64,000 nucleotides of DNA from Agrypnia vestita (Eukaryota > Arthropoda > Insecta > Trichoptera > Phryganeidae): NCBI GenBank assembly GCA_016648135.1, contig JADDOH010000476.1, forward strand, positions 205,572 to 269,571, given 5' to 3'. Each line of letters opens with the position of its first letter. Within the stretch, counting starts at the first letter, position 1. Positions 54,761-64,000 of this stretch are shown here, piece after piece. Both the position numbers and the translations under genes were made by a program. Under the pieces are notes generated by a model. The model worked only from the letters and a program-made list of their open reading frames with translations. It was not told the origin of the DNA and did not search any database.

Positions 54761-55002
54761 GTAGTACTTCCTCCCTTGTAACGTGTACACTCTACCAGAG
54801 TGACATCCCGTGATGAGGAGACGTGGCGCGGTTCCTTGAACGTGAGGCGGGTCTTCGGTCGGTCCTTGCGGCTGGCTGTTGACCATCGATGATCGTTCGC
54901 AGTCTGTGGGTTCTAGCGATGGGTCGTCACGTATTTATCGTCGACGAAACGAGACCGCCCAAAACTATATACGCTGTGGTGGGAATTTCAAAACTATTTT
55001 CA
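54760..55002. other. GC-rich insertion inside the LINE, type unknown
   Basis: About 240 bases of much higher GC content ('gaggagacgtggcgcggttc', 'cttgcggctggctgttgacc') interrupt the RT between RQIRKK and the FVDLTKAFD-like block. It begins TG and ends CA, as a solo LTR would, but no target duplication is clear. Confidence 0.5.
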
Positions 55003-56085
55003 GAGGTATAGATATAAAAAAGACCTATGACAGTATATGGTTTTGTTGACCTCACTAAAGCCTTTGATGGAGTGCTTCTAGAAGATGTTATAGATATTTA
55101 AGGGAAAAAGATGTACCACTACCCATCATCAAAGCTATTCATAATTTGAATACTAACAACAAAATGCGCATAAAGGTAAACAGTGATCTATCGAAAGAAA
55201 TCCCAGCCGCAGTAGGCATTACACAGGGAGATAGCTTGAACCCCTTCTTATTCAATATCATCATGGATAAGCTAATAGAAGATGTCAAATCAATGAATCT
55301 AGGCTACAACATGGGAGACAAAAAGATAGATATAATATGTTATGCTGATGATGCGGTATTAATAGCCAACTCCGAAAGCGATCTTCAAAAACTTCTGCAC
55401 AAATTTCATACATCCTCGCAAAGATTCAACATGAAAATCTCCGTAGATAAGACTAAGAGCATGGTGACATCGAAACAGCCAGTACGATGCAAGCTTGCAA
55501 TTGACAATAAAATAATAGAGCAAGTAATGAGCTTCAGGTACTTGGGTGTCGAGATATCCAGCAGTAACGACCTCTACGAAGAAGTAAGAGAGCAAGCAAA
55601 CAAAGCCGCAACTGTTGCTGGATGCTTGAGAAATGCTGTCTGGAGAAACGAACGCAAGCTCAAGGAGAGCAAAGTGAAGATATATAAGACCTGTGTCTGC
55701 CCAATCATGACGTACGGTATCGAGACAAGGGCTGACACTACCAGAACTAAAAATCTCCTAAGAACAACCGAGATGAACTCTCCGACCCATTGCGGGACTG
55801 ACAATCTGAGACCGAGTGAGGAATTCTGAAATACGAAGGACTTGTGACTTCGAGGATATTGTCCGATGAGGAAGATCTAGAAGACGTTACTGGAGAGATC
55901 ATGTGGAGAGAGCTTGTTCTGAGAGAGTAGTGAGCATAGCAGTGAACAAGCTGCCGTCTGGTACCAGACTCCCAGGAAGACCACATAAAAGATGGCGAGA
56001 TAGCTGGACATCTGTATCCCAGGAACAGGCTCCGAGCAATGACAGGACGCAGTCCTAGATGAAGCAGAAGAAGAAGAAATTACAA
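55003..56085 (+). mobile_element. RTE-like LINE, 3' part
   Basis: It continues the same RT: MRIKVNSDLSKEIPAAVGIT, QGDSLNPFLFNIIMDKL, catalytic CYADDAVLIANSESDLQ and FNMKISVDKTKSMV, then a C-terminal relic. It ends in 'gcagaagaagaagaaat'. Confidence 0.88.
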
Positions 56086-56368
56086 AGACTTGTTTGCAGA
56101 CATTGATATCTATCTTGTGTCTTTTTATGAACTAAGAATACAAGTGAATATTATTATGTGCCGCAACATTAAATTAATATCTAAACACATGTATAAAATG
56201 CTCTGCTTCGTAAGATACGAATGAAGTTTCACATGGGTATTTAATTACGTCTTTGTTTTATTATCTCTTATTTTCATTATATTATTACTTCACTACTTCC
56301 TTATATTCGTTTCATTTGTTATTATTCTCTACTATTTCATTATTTCATCATATTCACTTTTCCCATTC

Positions 56369-57691
56369 TGTTACGGACAGACACGCCCGTAACAAATAAT
56401 TATTTTAGAATAGGGTGGATCACCGATTACTCGCCTGTCTGCTGTGCTCCGGGCGTCGTGACGTCACTGACGATGAGTCACAACTCGCTTCTAAATCTTG
56501 TTGATGATGATGATACTTTGGAAACACCGGAGAGCAACGCTACGATCGACGGTGTTTCTTCAGGGGTTTTAATTCACCAAAATTTACACACAAGAAAAAT
56601 AAAAAGCAAAGTTTTTGTTTCAGAAGGAAACCTAGCGAAAAACGGGCAGAGTGACGTTGTAAAAACTATTTGTCGCACAAACACGGCAACAAATATTTAC
56701 TGGCACTAAGGCACTGAGAGCACTGTGATTTCGCTAGGTTTTCGCAGCCTTTTTATTTGGGTCCAGCGAAAATAACGGGAAAATAACTGCCAAAAAGGGA
56801 TTACTGAGAGAGGGGATTTACATCTTTATTGTAGGCATCGGCGTAACGTGGTGGACCACGGAAGCTGTGCACTCGGCCTAGCGGAACGACCGCTGGGCGC
56901 CGGCGATACCGTGCATCGGCGGCGCATATCTCGCGGCGCGCGGATATTTTTTAAGATAAATCCACTCTCTCATATCTCCCGCTAATGAGTCATATGTCAA
57001 AATGTGCGTCTGACATGCCCGCATGTGGGTGTAATACGCAGATTACTGTCCGGGCATGTCAGCGCTTGCAAATCGCGTGCATGTGACAAAAAATGAAACT
57101 TTTTTATTTATGAAAATATCTAAATTATTAATATCGCATCAGGTAGCCCTTGTTTTTCTGAAGAAAATGACACCTCACACTTTGATTATTGAGCTCTCTA
57201 GCGATAGTGAATCTAAATTTAGCGCCGTACGAAAAAATGTACGGCGCGCTATCTCAAGTCACGAGCCGTGTGGGTGTCGGTTGTTACCCGCCCGTATTTC
57301 TATTGGTACACTGTAGCTGACCGCTCCGTAGGCGACTACCTGATTTTTACTTTGCGATTTTATCTCAAAACAAAATTTAAAATATTTAATTAAGCGCGCC
57401 CGCGGCCCGAGTGACTCATCGTGAGATTTTAATCTCTCTCCCTCGGCCGCGGTCGTCGCTCTAATGGATGACTCATTAACGGGACCCTCCTTGACAGTTA
57501 TATACATAATTAGCAAAAATAATAGTTATATACACATATTTAAAATATTCTTAAGCTATTTTGCCTTTACGGCCTGGACCCTATTCACGATTCAAGACAT
57601 TTATTTTTAAATACTTAATATTATATCATATTTCAAAATTAAGCAAAAAAAAAATATTTTTAATCTTCGATTTTTGATCCTGTGCGAACCA
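56369..57691 (-). repeat. 3' LTR of the BEL/Pao element (1323 bp)
   Basis: It begins TG and ends CA when read in either direction (plus-strand ends TGTTACGG and GCGAACCA). The transcript-end side carries the inverted pair TGTTACGG / CCGTAACA. It contains a CRE (TGACGTCA, 56459) and four AP-1-type heptamers. Confidence 0.93.
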
Positions 57692-57700
57692 CTCCCCCCG
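57692..57700 (-). other. Polypurine tract
   Basis: Minus-strand GGGGGGAG lies directly before the 3' LTR start (TGGTTCGC), the expected second-strand primer site. Confidence 0.8.
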
Positions 57701-57756
57701 TATGGCTTTGGCCATACCAGAAGGACGCACAGGATCCTCGACGATTCCAGTGTCAT

Positions 57757-60700
57757 CTATGAAGGCTGCTGGTCTTGATCTGCTGCATGGGCGGCCGCTT
57801 CCTGAATCGGCTCGGTGGGCAGCACGACGATCTTAGTCACGGGCCGCGTGTATTCTCCGGTTGAGGTTTTTATGCGGACGATGCGTATCTGGCCGTCTGC
57901 CGCTGGAATGGCTTGTGTTATGATCCCTCGCGGCCAGCTATTACGTGGCAAGGCCGCGTCGGCGATGATAGCCATCCTTCCTGCACATACGGGCGGTGCG
58001 GGTTCTTGCCATTTACGCCTCTGAGCGAGCGTCGGTAAATATTCCCGCATCCAGCGTCTCCAGAACATATCTGCTAACTGTTGAGAGAACTGCCACTGTT
58101 TCTTCAGGCAGATCTGTTCCTCCAGCGGTCCATACGCGGCCAGATGCATATGTCGTCCAGCCGTGTTCATTAGAATGTGATTCGGTGTGAGTGGCTCGCC
58201 GTCATCCGGGTCAACTGACACATGAGTCAGCGGTCTGCTGTTCACGGTGAATTCGGCTTCCGCGAGGGCTGTGACTAATGTTTCAACTCGCGGCGCCCGG
58301 TCTTTCAGCGTCATTTCGAGTGCCCGCTTGACCGAGCGCACGAGGCTTTCCCACGCCCCGCCCATGTGTGGTGCTAATGGAGGATTGAACGCCCAATCTA
58401 TGTTCTGGGCCGCCAAGTGGTCTTTCATTTGCGCTGCTTGTTTTATTTCCATCAGCGCCGCGGTTATTTCCTTTGCGGCTCCTTTGAAGTTTGTACCATT
58501 ATCGGAGTACATATATCTCGGATGACCGCGGCGCGCGGCCATTCTTCTCAGAGCCATGACCGCTGAATCTGCACTCAACGAGCTCGCCAGTTCCAAGTGC
58601 ACAGCTCGTGTCGTGAGACATGTGAAGAGTGCTCCATACATTTTTTCTCGGCGACGGCCGATCGTGACCTGTATGGGCCCAAAGTAGTCGAGTCCACAAT
58701 GTGTGAATGGAGGTAGGTGATGCGCCAGGCGCGCATTGGGTAATTGGCCCATAAGCGGAGATTGCGGTTTGCTTCGTCTGATCCGACACACTTGGCATTC
58801 AAAGTGCACGCGGCGTACTGCTGGTCGCAGACGGAATATAAAATAATTTTCTCGCACATCGCTCACTGTTACTTCGGGCCCAGGGTGGTTTCTGCGCTCA
58901 TGATAATGTCTTATCATTAATCTCGTATATGGATGGCTGCCATCTAATATGATCGGCTCCCTTAATCCCGCCGGTATGTCCGGCACTGAAGTCGCGATCA
59001 ATCGGGTGCCCATGCGTATTATTCCGTGCGTGTCTATGTGTGGGGTCACGGTGTATAGACGACCGGTACGTGGGGGAGGCTCCCCCCGCTGCAACGCTTG
59101 AATCTCGTGACCGAACGCATCTTCCTGTGCGCGCCGTATCCATGCGCGTTCAGCTCCATCCCGTTCGTCGGCTAGCAGGTCGCTGTGATGCAATCTCTGC
59201 GTGCGGTGTCGCGCATTCCAGGCGAACCTCCGCACCCATGCTGTGGCGCGTATCAACCTCGTCCATGAGGAAAACCGGTGCACGTCTGGTAGTGCGCCGT
59301 CTCCTAAGCGGGCGCGCTGTATGTGTGCGATAGTGGTGGGTCGCATTTCCAAAATTTCTTTGTCGGGCTGCGGCGGCGTTTTTTCACGAGGCCACTCGGA
59401 TTCATCTTTTTTCAGGAAGGCTGGTCCACTAAACCATGGCCCTGAAGGTGATAAATCGGGCGGCTCCCCATCTCGCGTACCGATGTCGGCTGAATTATAT
59501 TTGGTCGGCACCCACTTCCAGTTCGCCGCACTTGTTAGCTCATCAATTTCGCCGAGGCGATTGGCGACGAAAGCTGAGTACGTGCGCGGATCAGTTCGCA
59601 GCCAACATAGCACTGTTGTCGAGTCCGTCCAAAAAATTACATTTTCTATGCGGCACGTAAATTCTTTTTTAATGGTGGCCGCCAAGCGCGCTGCAATTAA
59701 AGCAGCTTGCAGTTCTAATCGCGGCACTGATAGCGGTTTTAAAGGGGCTACTTTCGTTTTTGCCGCGATAAAATTCACTTTTTTAAAACCGTCTATTTTT
59801 TCCACAAAATATGCTACCGCACAGCATGCTAATTCTGACGCGTCGCAGAAAATATGTAATGTCACTTGGCGATGACGACTCGAAATGCACTGTCTCGGAA
59901 TTGTGCAGTCACTTTTGCGCAATAAAATTTGCCACATGCGCCATTTATTGGCATGTTCCACTTGAATAGGCTGATCCCAATCCACTTTAGAACGCCAGAC
60001 GGCTTGTAAAAGAATCTTCGATCTTATCATCACACAAGCCAAAAAACCCACGGGATCAAAAATCCTCATGACCGCACTCAACACTTGGCGCTTTGTCGGT
60101 CTATCCTCTACTTTTAATTCCGGCAGATCCATAAATTTAAACAAGAATTTGTCCGCCGCCGGGTCCCATGATACTCCCAGGACTCGCTCTGTTATCATAT
60201 CCGCCCCAATAATTTGTACTGGCTCAACTGCTCGTAAATGTGGAGCTATATGTTCCAGTACATCGGCGTCATTAGAAGCCCAGTTGGTCAATTCCATCTT
60301 CCCTCTGCGAAGTATCTCGGACACCTGTCGTGCCATCATCACGGCTTCTTCTTTGGTGTCCACGGCACTCAGCATGTCGTCCATATAAAATTTATTTTTT
60401 ATGACTGCCGCCGCTTCTGGAAACTGCGCAGCCGCCGAATCGGCGATCTTATCGCGTACATATTGCGCGCTTGAAGGTGAGCAAGTAGCGCCGAAAACCA
60501 TTGACGTCATCTTGTAGGTCTGCGGCTCTTCTCCCGGCTCATTCCATATAAATAATTGTGACTCTTGATCTGGTTTCACAATTTTAATTCTTAAAAACAT
60601 ATCTCGGATATCGGCCGCAAGCGCTATACGGCCCTCCCGAAATCTGAATATGTTGCCTAGCAACGAAGACAAGAGATCAGGTCCCGATAATAAAGCATTA

Positions 60701-61713
60701 TTCAATGCTACGCCTTTGCATTTACTAGCGGCGTCGAAAACAATTCTTATTTTCTTGGGTTTTCGCGGATTAAAGACCGCAAAATGTGGCAGATACCATC
60801 TTCGGCTGCCTATTTGTTCCCTTTCCGCGGGTGACAAAATCTCGGCGAATCCTTGTTGGATATAGTACCGCATTTTTTCGCGATATGCGGTCGCGAAGGC
60901 CGGATCTTTATCCATTTTTCGCTGTATTCCAGCCCAGCGCCGTTTTGCGGTTTCTTCACTGTCCGGTAGGTATACCTCCTGCCGCCGCCATAACAAACCG
61001 GTTTCCCAAAAACCATCAGAGCGCTGCCTTGTAGTGGCTTCCATTATCTGCATGGCTCGCAAGTCATCTGTTTTGACTCGCATTGTTGTGGTAATGCCTA
61101 TCGAATCCACGGCAAAATGCGCCCTTATCAGTTGCTCGATCGCTCCATCCGTGGGAGCGGGCGTCTCATTCACTGCGAGCACGGATGACTCATCGGTCCG
61201 TATCATGGAACACACTCCGTGACGCACCCAGCCTAGTGCAGTTCGCGACTCTAACACGTCGCTGTTAGCTTTTATTACGCGCACTTCACGTGACGTAATA
61301 AGGCTGGTATTATCCATGCCAACCAATATTCGCGGTTGGACTATTTCTAAGCGGCCGCGGCCCACCAGCCCCTCTGCAATCGGTACCATGAATTGCGAGG
61401 GAAGGGCTAAATCACGCACCGTATTTGCTTGCACCTGATATTTTCTACCATCACTACTTTCGATTGTCAGATTCACTTTTTCAGATTTCGTGTCCGTACT
61501 GCACATACCTCCAATACCGCGAAGGTTTAATTTATATACTGGACCGCGCGCACCGACGGCACTAGCTAATTTAGCATCGATCAATGTCACTGAGGAGCCT
61601 TCATCACATAGCGCAAATGTTTTTATCTGCCCACTCGGGCCACCCACGACGACCGGTTGCACTTTTAATAGAATTGCGTCATCAACTCGGGTAGCCACGG
61701 TGGCCACCTGATG
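57757..61713 (-). CDS. pol: BEL/Pao pol: protease, reverse transcriptase, RNase H, integrase
   Basis: One open frame of about 1319 codons follows the gag stop in the same frame. Protease: FALCDEGSSVTLIDAKLA (the D-x-GS type of Pao). RT: IRIVFDAASKCKGVALN, then catalytic FYMDDMLSAVD. RNase H: LHIFCDASELACCAVAYF and FWTDSTTVLCWL. Integrase: an H-H-C-C zinc finger (RHYHERRNHPG ... CQVCRIRR) and a DDE core (HCGLDYFGPI, YSDNGTNFKGA, HMGGAWESLVRSVK). All these motifs are intact and the frame has no break, so it is likely functional except for its junction with gag. There is no ATG at the start of the frame; the first codons after the TGA are CAT CAG GTG. Expression must therefore depend on readthrough of that stop, or the stop is a recent mutation. 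Confidence 0.95.
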   Translation of the reverse strand, partial: HQVATVATRVDDAILLKVQPVVVGGPSGQIKTFALCDEGSSVTLIDAKLASAVGARGPVYKLNLRGIGGMCSTDTKSEKVNLTIESSDGRKYQVQANTVRDLALPSQFMVPIAEGLVGRGRLEIVQPRILVGMDNTSLITSREVRVIKANSDVLESRTALGWVRHGVCSMIRTDESSVLAVNETPAPTDGAIEQLIRAHFAVDSIGITTTMRVKTDDLRAMQIMEATTRQRSDGFWETGLLWRRQEVYLPDSEETAKRRWAGIQRKMDKDPAFATAYREKMRYYIQQGFAEILSPAEREQIGSRRWYLPHFAVFNPRKPKKIRIVFDAASKCKGVALNNALLSGPDLLSSLLGNIFRFREGRIALAADIRDMFLRIKIVKPDQESQLFIWNEPGEEPQTYKMTSMVFGATCSPSSAQYVRDKIADSAAAQFPEAAAVIKNKFYMDDMLSAVDTKEEAVMMARQVSEILRRGKMELTNWASNDADVLEHIAPHLRAVEPVQIIGADMITERVLGVSWDPAADKFLFKFMDLPELKVEDRPTKRQVLSAVMRIFDPVGFLACVMIRSKILLQAVWRSKVDWDQPIQVEHANKWRMWQILLRKSDCTIPRQCISSRHRQVTLHIFCDASELACCAVAYFVEKIDGFKKVNFIAAKTKVAPLKPLSVPRLELQAALIAARLAATIKKEFTCRIENVIFWTDSTTVLCWLRTDPRTYSAFVANRLGEIDELTSAANWKWVPTKYNSADIGTRDGEPPDLSPSGPWFSGPAFLKKDESEWPREKTPPQPDKEILEMRPTTIAHIQRARLGDGALPDVHRFSSWTRLIRATAWVRRFAWNARHRTQRLHHSDLLADERDGAERAWIRRAQEDAFGHEIQALQRGEPPPRTGRLYTVTPHIDTHGIIRMGTRLIATSVPDIPAGLREPIILDGSHPYTRLMIRHYHERRNHPGPEVTVSDVRENYFIFRLRPAVRRVHFECQVCRIRRSKPQSPLMGQLPNARLAHHLPPFTHCGLDYFGPIQVTIGRRREKMYGALFTCLTTRAVHLELASSLSADSAVMALRRMAARRGHPRYMYSDNGTNFKGAAKEITAALMEIKQAAQMKDHLAAQNIDWAFNPPLAPHMGGAWESLVRSVKRALEMTLKDRAPRVETLVTALAEAEFTVNSRPLTHVSVDPDDGEPLTPNHILMNTAGRHMHLAAYGPLEEQICLKKQWQFSQQLADMFWRRWMREYLPTLAQRRKWQEPAPPVCAGRMAIIADAALPRNSWPRGIITQAIPAADGQIRIVRIKTSTGEYTRPVTKIVVLPTEPIQEAAAHAADQDQQPS

Positions 61714-63336
61714 TCAGGCTTCACTTGGCCCGCGCGCTGCGCCTGGTGTATAGGCAACATCTTTTTCTGCTTCCGATGGCTTCGCGGTATTGTGTAATAA
61801 TTTGTGGTGTTTTGCATTACAGTTTTTTACACTGCACCGGATGTTTCGCACTTTGCACTGATTATTGTGTCCCGGGAACCACTGTTCTAAACACTTAAAG
61901 CACAACTTTTTTTCGCGAACTATTTGTACGCGCTCCGCGGTCGTTTTTCGAACGAAATCACTACAGCCGGCCGTGCTGTGTGACGTCATATCGCAAATCG
62001 CACATTTTCGCGGCGCGTCTTTTGCGTTCGATATAGCAAAATTAATTTGTGCATATTTTTTATTTTTCTGTCCCGGTACTAGCGACGTATCTTGTCCTCC
62101 GTGCTTGGGGGCGGCATCCGTTATCATCGTGAGCCAGTTTGCAAAATCTTGTATTGTACTGGAATCTGACGAAGCTCTTGTAGCGAACCATGCCATCCGC
62201 GCTGGTAATGGTAGTCTTCCAACCATCTCACATAGTAGTTGGGGTGCGGCTAGATATCGGGAATCGAGACCTTCGACGGTGGCCACAGCATTCGTCACCG
62301 CGATCGCGAACTCAGTTAAACTTCCCGTATCACTGGAGTCTGTGAGACGTGGCAGATGTCTCACCTTTTCCAACATAGTTGCGATTATTTTGTCCGGCTG
62401 ACCAAAACATCGCTCCAAAATTTGCATAATTTTTGCAACATTATGCGGGTCCACCAGCAATGGTGCAACCGTGTCCCGCGCTTTCCCTTTCAGGGCGCGC
62501 TGCAGACGAATTAAATTTTCTGCCGGATTTAAACTGCATAATTCCGACGACTGATCATATTGTGCTTTAAACGCACGCCATTCCATAACGTCCCCATTGA
62601 ACACTGGCAAGTCTTTTGCGCTAGACTGCCGTGCCATCAACGCTGCCATACGCGGCTCGTCCTGACTGGACGCGTATCGGGGGCTTTCGACCGAGCGCGT
62701 TGACCGAATAGCTTCGGCGAACACGTCCGTCATTCGGTCGAACTGTGACTGCTGATTCCGCATCCATTCTGCCAATGGCGGAGGTGCAGTTTGTGCATGT
62801 CCATGTGACTGCACGGTATGTGGGTGGCTTGCTGTTGGTCCTCCCATCTCGTCCCGGCGGCTGTTAAACTGATCCATGTCCGTTCTTCTCCGCTCGGGAT
62901 CGTCACCCGATGTTGTAGGTATCGAGCCATTATTGCCCATATCCGGGCCCAAATCGCTTTCAGCAGAACATGGCGCCGCCGCGTTCGTTGCAACGGCGCC
63001 GACAGTACACGTTCCGGTACGTGACGTCACGGGATCCTTTCCCGCTGCTGTTTGCGATAATGACAGTGCTCGTGCGTAATCTGCCGCGTGACTCTGCTGC
63101 ATTTCCTGCATCTGCCGCCTGTGGTGACGGTTTTGCCGGCGCAGCTCCGCCCTCAGCATTCTGATGATTTCGTTTTCTGATGCAGAAGCCGATGTAGCTT
63201 CTATGGACCCAGGCTGTGAGCCTCCTTCTTCCTCGTGTAACGCATTCTCATCGTCTGAAGATGCTGGATTGCTTCGCGCATCTCCTTCTTCCGATGTGTC
63301 CCGACGAGCTCCCGATCTCAAACCAGATCGAGACAT
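61714..63336 (-). CDS. gag: BEL/Pao gag
   Basis: About 540 codons starting MSRSGLRSGARRD at 63336. An earlier in-frame Met at 63423 lies inside the LTR and is not the likely start. The N-terminus is acidic and Ser-rich, followed by a coiled-coil-prone stretch (LRRQNRHHRRQMQEMQQS). The Pao capsid-type region follows: DLPVFNGDVMEWRAFKAQYD, ALKGKARDTVAPLL, KIMQILERCFGQPDKIIATM. The C-terminus has Cys/His zinc knuckles (CAICDMTSHSTAGC, LCFKCLEQWFPGHNNQC). It stops at TGA 61716-61714, directly in frame with pol. Role: capsid protein that packages the element's RNA. Confidence 0.93.
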   Translation of the reverse strand: MSRSGLRSGARRDTSEEGDARSNPASSDDENALHEEEGGSQPGSIEATSASASENEIIRMLRAELRRQNRHHRRQMQEMQQSHAADYARALSLSQTAAGKDPVTSRTGTCTVGAVATNAAAPCSAESDLGPDMGNNGSIPTTSGDDPERRRTDMDQFNSRRDEMGGPTASHPHTVQSHGHAQTAPPPLAEWMRNQQSQFDRMTDVFAEAIRSTRSVESPRYASSQDEPRMAALMARQSSAKDLPVFNGDVMEWRAFKAQYDQSSELCSLNPAENLIRLQRALKGKARDTVAPLLVDPHNVAKIMQILERCFGQPDKIIATMLEKVRHLPRLTDSSDTGSLTEFAIAVTNAVATVEGLDSRYLAAPQLLCEMVGRLPLPARMAWFATRASSDSSTIQDFANWLTMITDAAPKHGGQDTSLVPGQKNKKYAQINFAISNAKDAPRKCAICDMTSHSTAGCSDFVRKTTAERVQIVREKKLCFKCLEQWFPGHNNQCKVRNIRCSVKNCNAKHHKLLHNTAKPSEAEKDVAYTPGAARGPSEA

Positions 63337-63376
63337 GATGACATACAGCAAAAATACAAGCAAGTAAGAGCGGTTC

Positions 63377-63394
63377 TCCGGCGCCGAAGGACCA
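63377..63394 (-). other. Candidate primer-binding site
   Basis: Two bases after the 5' LTR end the minus strand reads TGGTCCTTCGGCGCC, starting with the TGG that pairs with a tRNA CCA end. The tRNA was not assigned. Confidence 0.6.
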
Positions 63395-63396
63395 GT

Positions 63397-64000
63397 TGTT
63401 ACGGACAGACACGCCCGTAACAAATAATTATTTTAGAATAGGGTGGATCACCGATTACTCGCCTGTCTGCTGTGCTCCGGGCGTCGTGACGTCACTGACG
63501 ATGAGTCACAACTCGCTTCTAAATCTTGTTGATGATGATGATACTTTGGAAACACCGGAGAGCAACGCTACGATCGACGGTGTTTCTTCAGGGGTTTTAA
63601 TTCACCAAAATTTACACACAAGAAAAATAAAAGCAAAGTTTTTGTTTCAGAAGGAAACCTAGCGAAAAACGGGCAGAGTGACGTTGTAAAAACTATTTGT
63701 CGCACATACACGGCAACAAATATTTACTGGCACTAAGGCACTGAGAGCACTGTGATTTCGCTAGGTTTTCGCAGCCTTTTTATTTGGGTCCAGCGAAAAT
63801 AACGGGAAAATAACTGCCAAAAAGGGATTACTGAGAGAGGGGATTTACATCTTTATTGTAGGCATCGGCGTAACGTGGTGGACCACGGAAGCTGTGCACT
63901 CGGCCTAGCGGAACGACCGCTGGGCGCCGGCGATACCGTGCATCGGAGGCGCATATCTCGCGGCGCGCGGATATTTTTTAAGATAAATCCACTCTCTCAT
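63397..64000 (-). repeat. 5' LTR of the BEL/Pao element (partial, cut by window end)
   Basis: It is collinear with 56369-56973 at an offset of 7028 bases. Differences seen: one A deleted in an A run, one A/T change ('acaaacac' against 'acatacac') and one C/A change ('tcggcggcg' against 'tcggaggcg'). Confidence 0.95.

Larger units (their letters stand above)
56369..64000 (-). mobile_element. BEL/Pao LTR retrotransposon, nearly complete (outer LTR cut by window end)
   Basis: On the minus strand: 5' LTR (63397 to beyond 64000), primer-binding site, gag, pol, polypurine tract, 3' LTR (57691 down to 56369). The two LTRs share about 600 visible bases with only two substitutions and one single-base indel, so the insertion is recent. 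The full 5' LTR should extend about 719 bases past the window. There is no env-like frame. The outer 5-base flank at the visible end is 'cattc'; the matching target duplication cannot be seen. Confidence 0.95.

Noticed and set aside
56458..56709. Plus-strand coding gene of 83 codons
   Set aside because: It lies wholly inside the BEL/Pao LTR, antisense to the element, is repeated in the second LTR with a frame-shifting indel, and shows no known domain.

Overview
The window is eukaryotic, AT-rich and intron-rich. Its gene content (PKN, chibby, TOP3A, a QORL2-type reductase) and its repeats (RTE- and CR1-like LINEs, mariner, a DIRS element, BEL/Pao, a tRNA-derived SINE, palindromic MITEs) point to an arthropod, most likely an insect. 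The order cannot be settled from the sequence alone. There are no bacterial operons and no CRISPR array.

Layout. 1-2144: intergenic or 3'UTR sequence with a MITE remnant at the left edge. 2145-2535 (-): last coding exon of an unrecognised Ser-rich protein, abutted by a 5'-truncated LINE (about 2545-5280). 5323-7465: a second LINE tail and a decayed Tc1/mariner transposase. 7480-11378: non-coding sequence with small palindromic MITEs and a SINE nested inside a pogo-like MITE. 11379-13181 (+): one large exon with the end of the C2 domain and the complete kinase domain of protein kinase N. 13745-18099 (-): six-exon quinone oxidoreductase-like gene (414 aa), convergent with PKN. 18607-19102 (+): two-exon chibby gene (135 aa), divergent from the reductase and carrying an RFX X-box-like site just upstream of its ATG. 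21155-50623 (-): a complete 15-exon DNA topoisomerase 3-alpha gene. Every exon phase closes, giving 1149 codons plus stop. Its introns hold most of the mobile DNA. 51413 onward (+): first exons of a small membrane protein, divergent from TOP3A, with later exons not found. 53500-56090: PLE-like and RTE-like debris. 56369-64000 (-): a young BEL/Pao LTR retrotransposon whose outer LTR runs off the window.

How the genes relate. TOP3A is the type IA topoisomerase of the dissolvasome; its two in-frame starts suggest mitochondrial and nuclear forms. Chibby is a centriole/cilium protein and PKN is a Rho-responsive AGC kinase. They are not an operon; the layout is ordinary for an insect, with two head-to-head promoter pairs (QORL2/chibby and TOP3A/membrane protein).

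Most of the interest lies in the repeat layer: a two-headed SINE family, families of near-perfect palindromes, hammerhead-like PLE fragments, a DIRS element with a frame-breaking tandem duplication, and a near-intact BEL/Pao copy with one in-frame stop between gag and pol. I did not find a clearly new multi-gene system.
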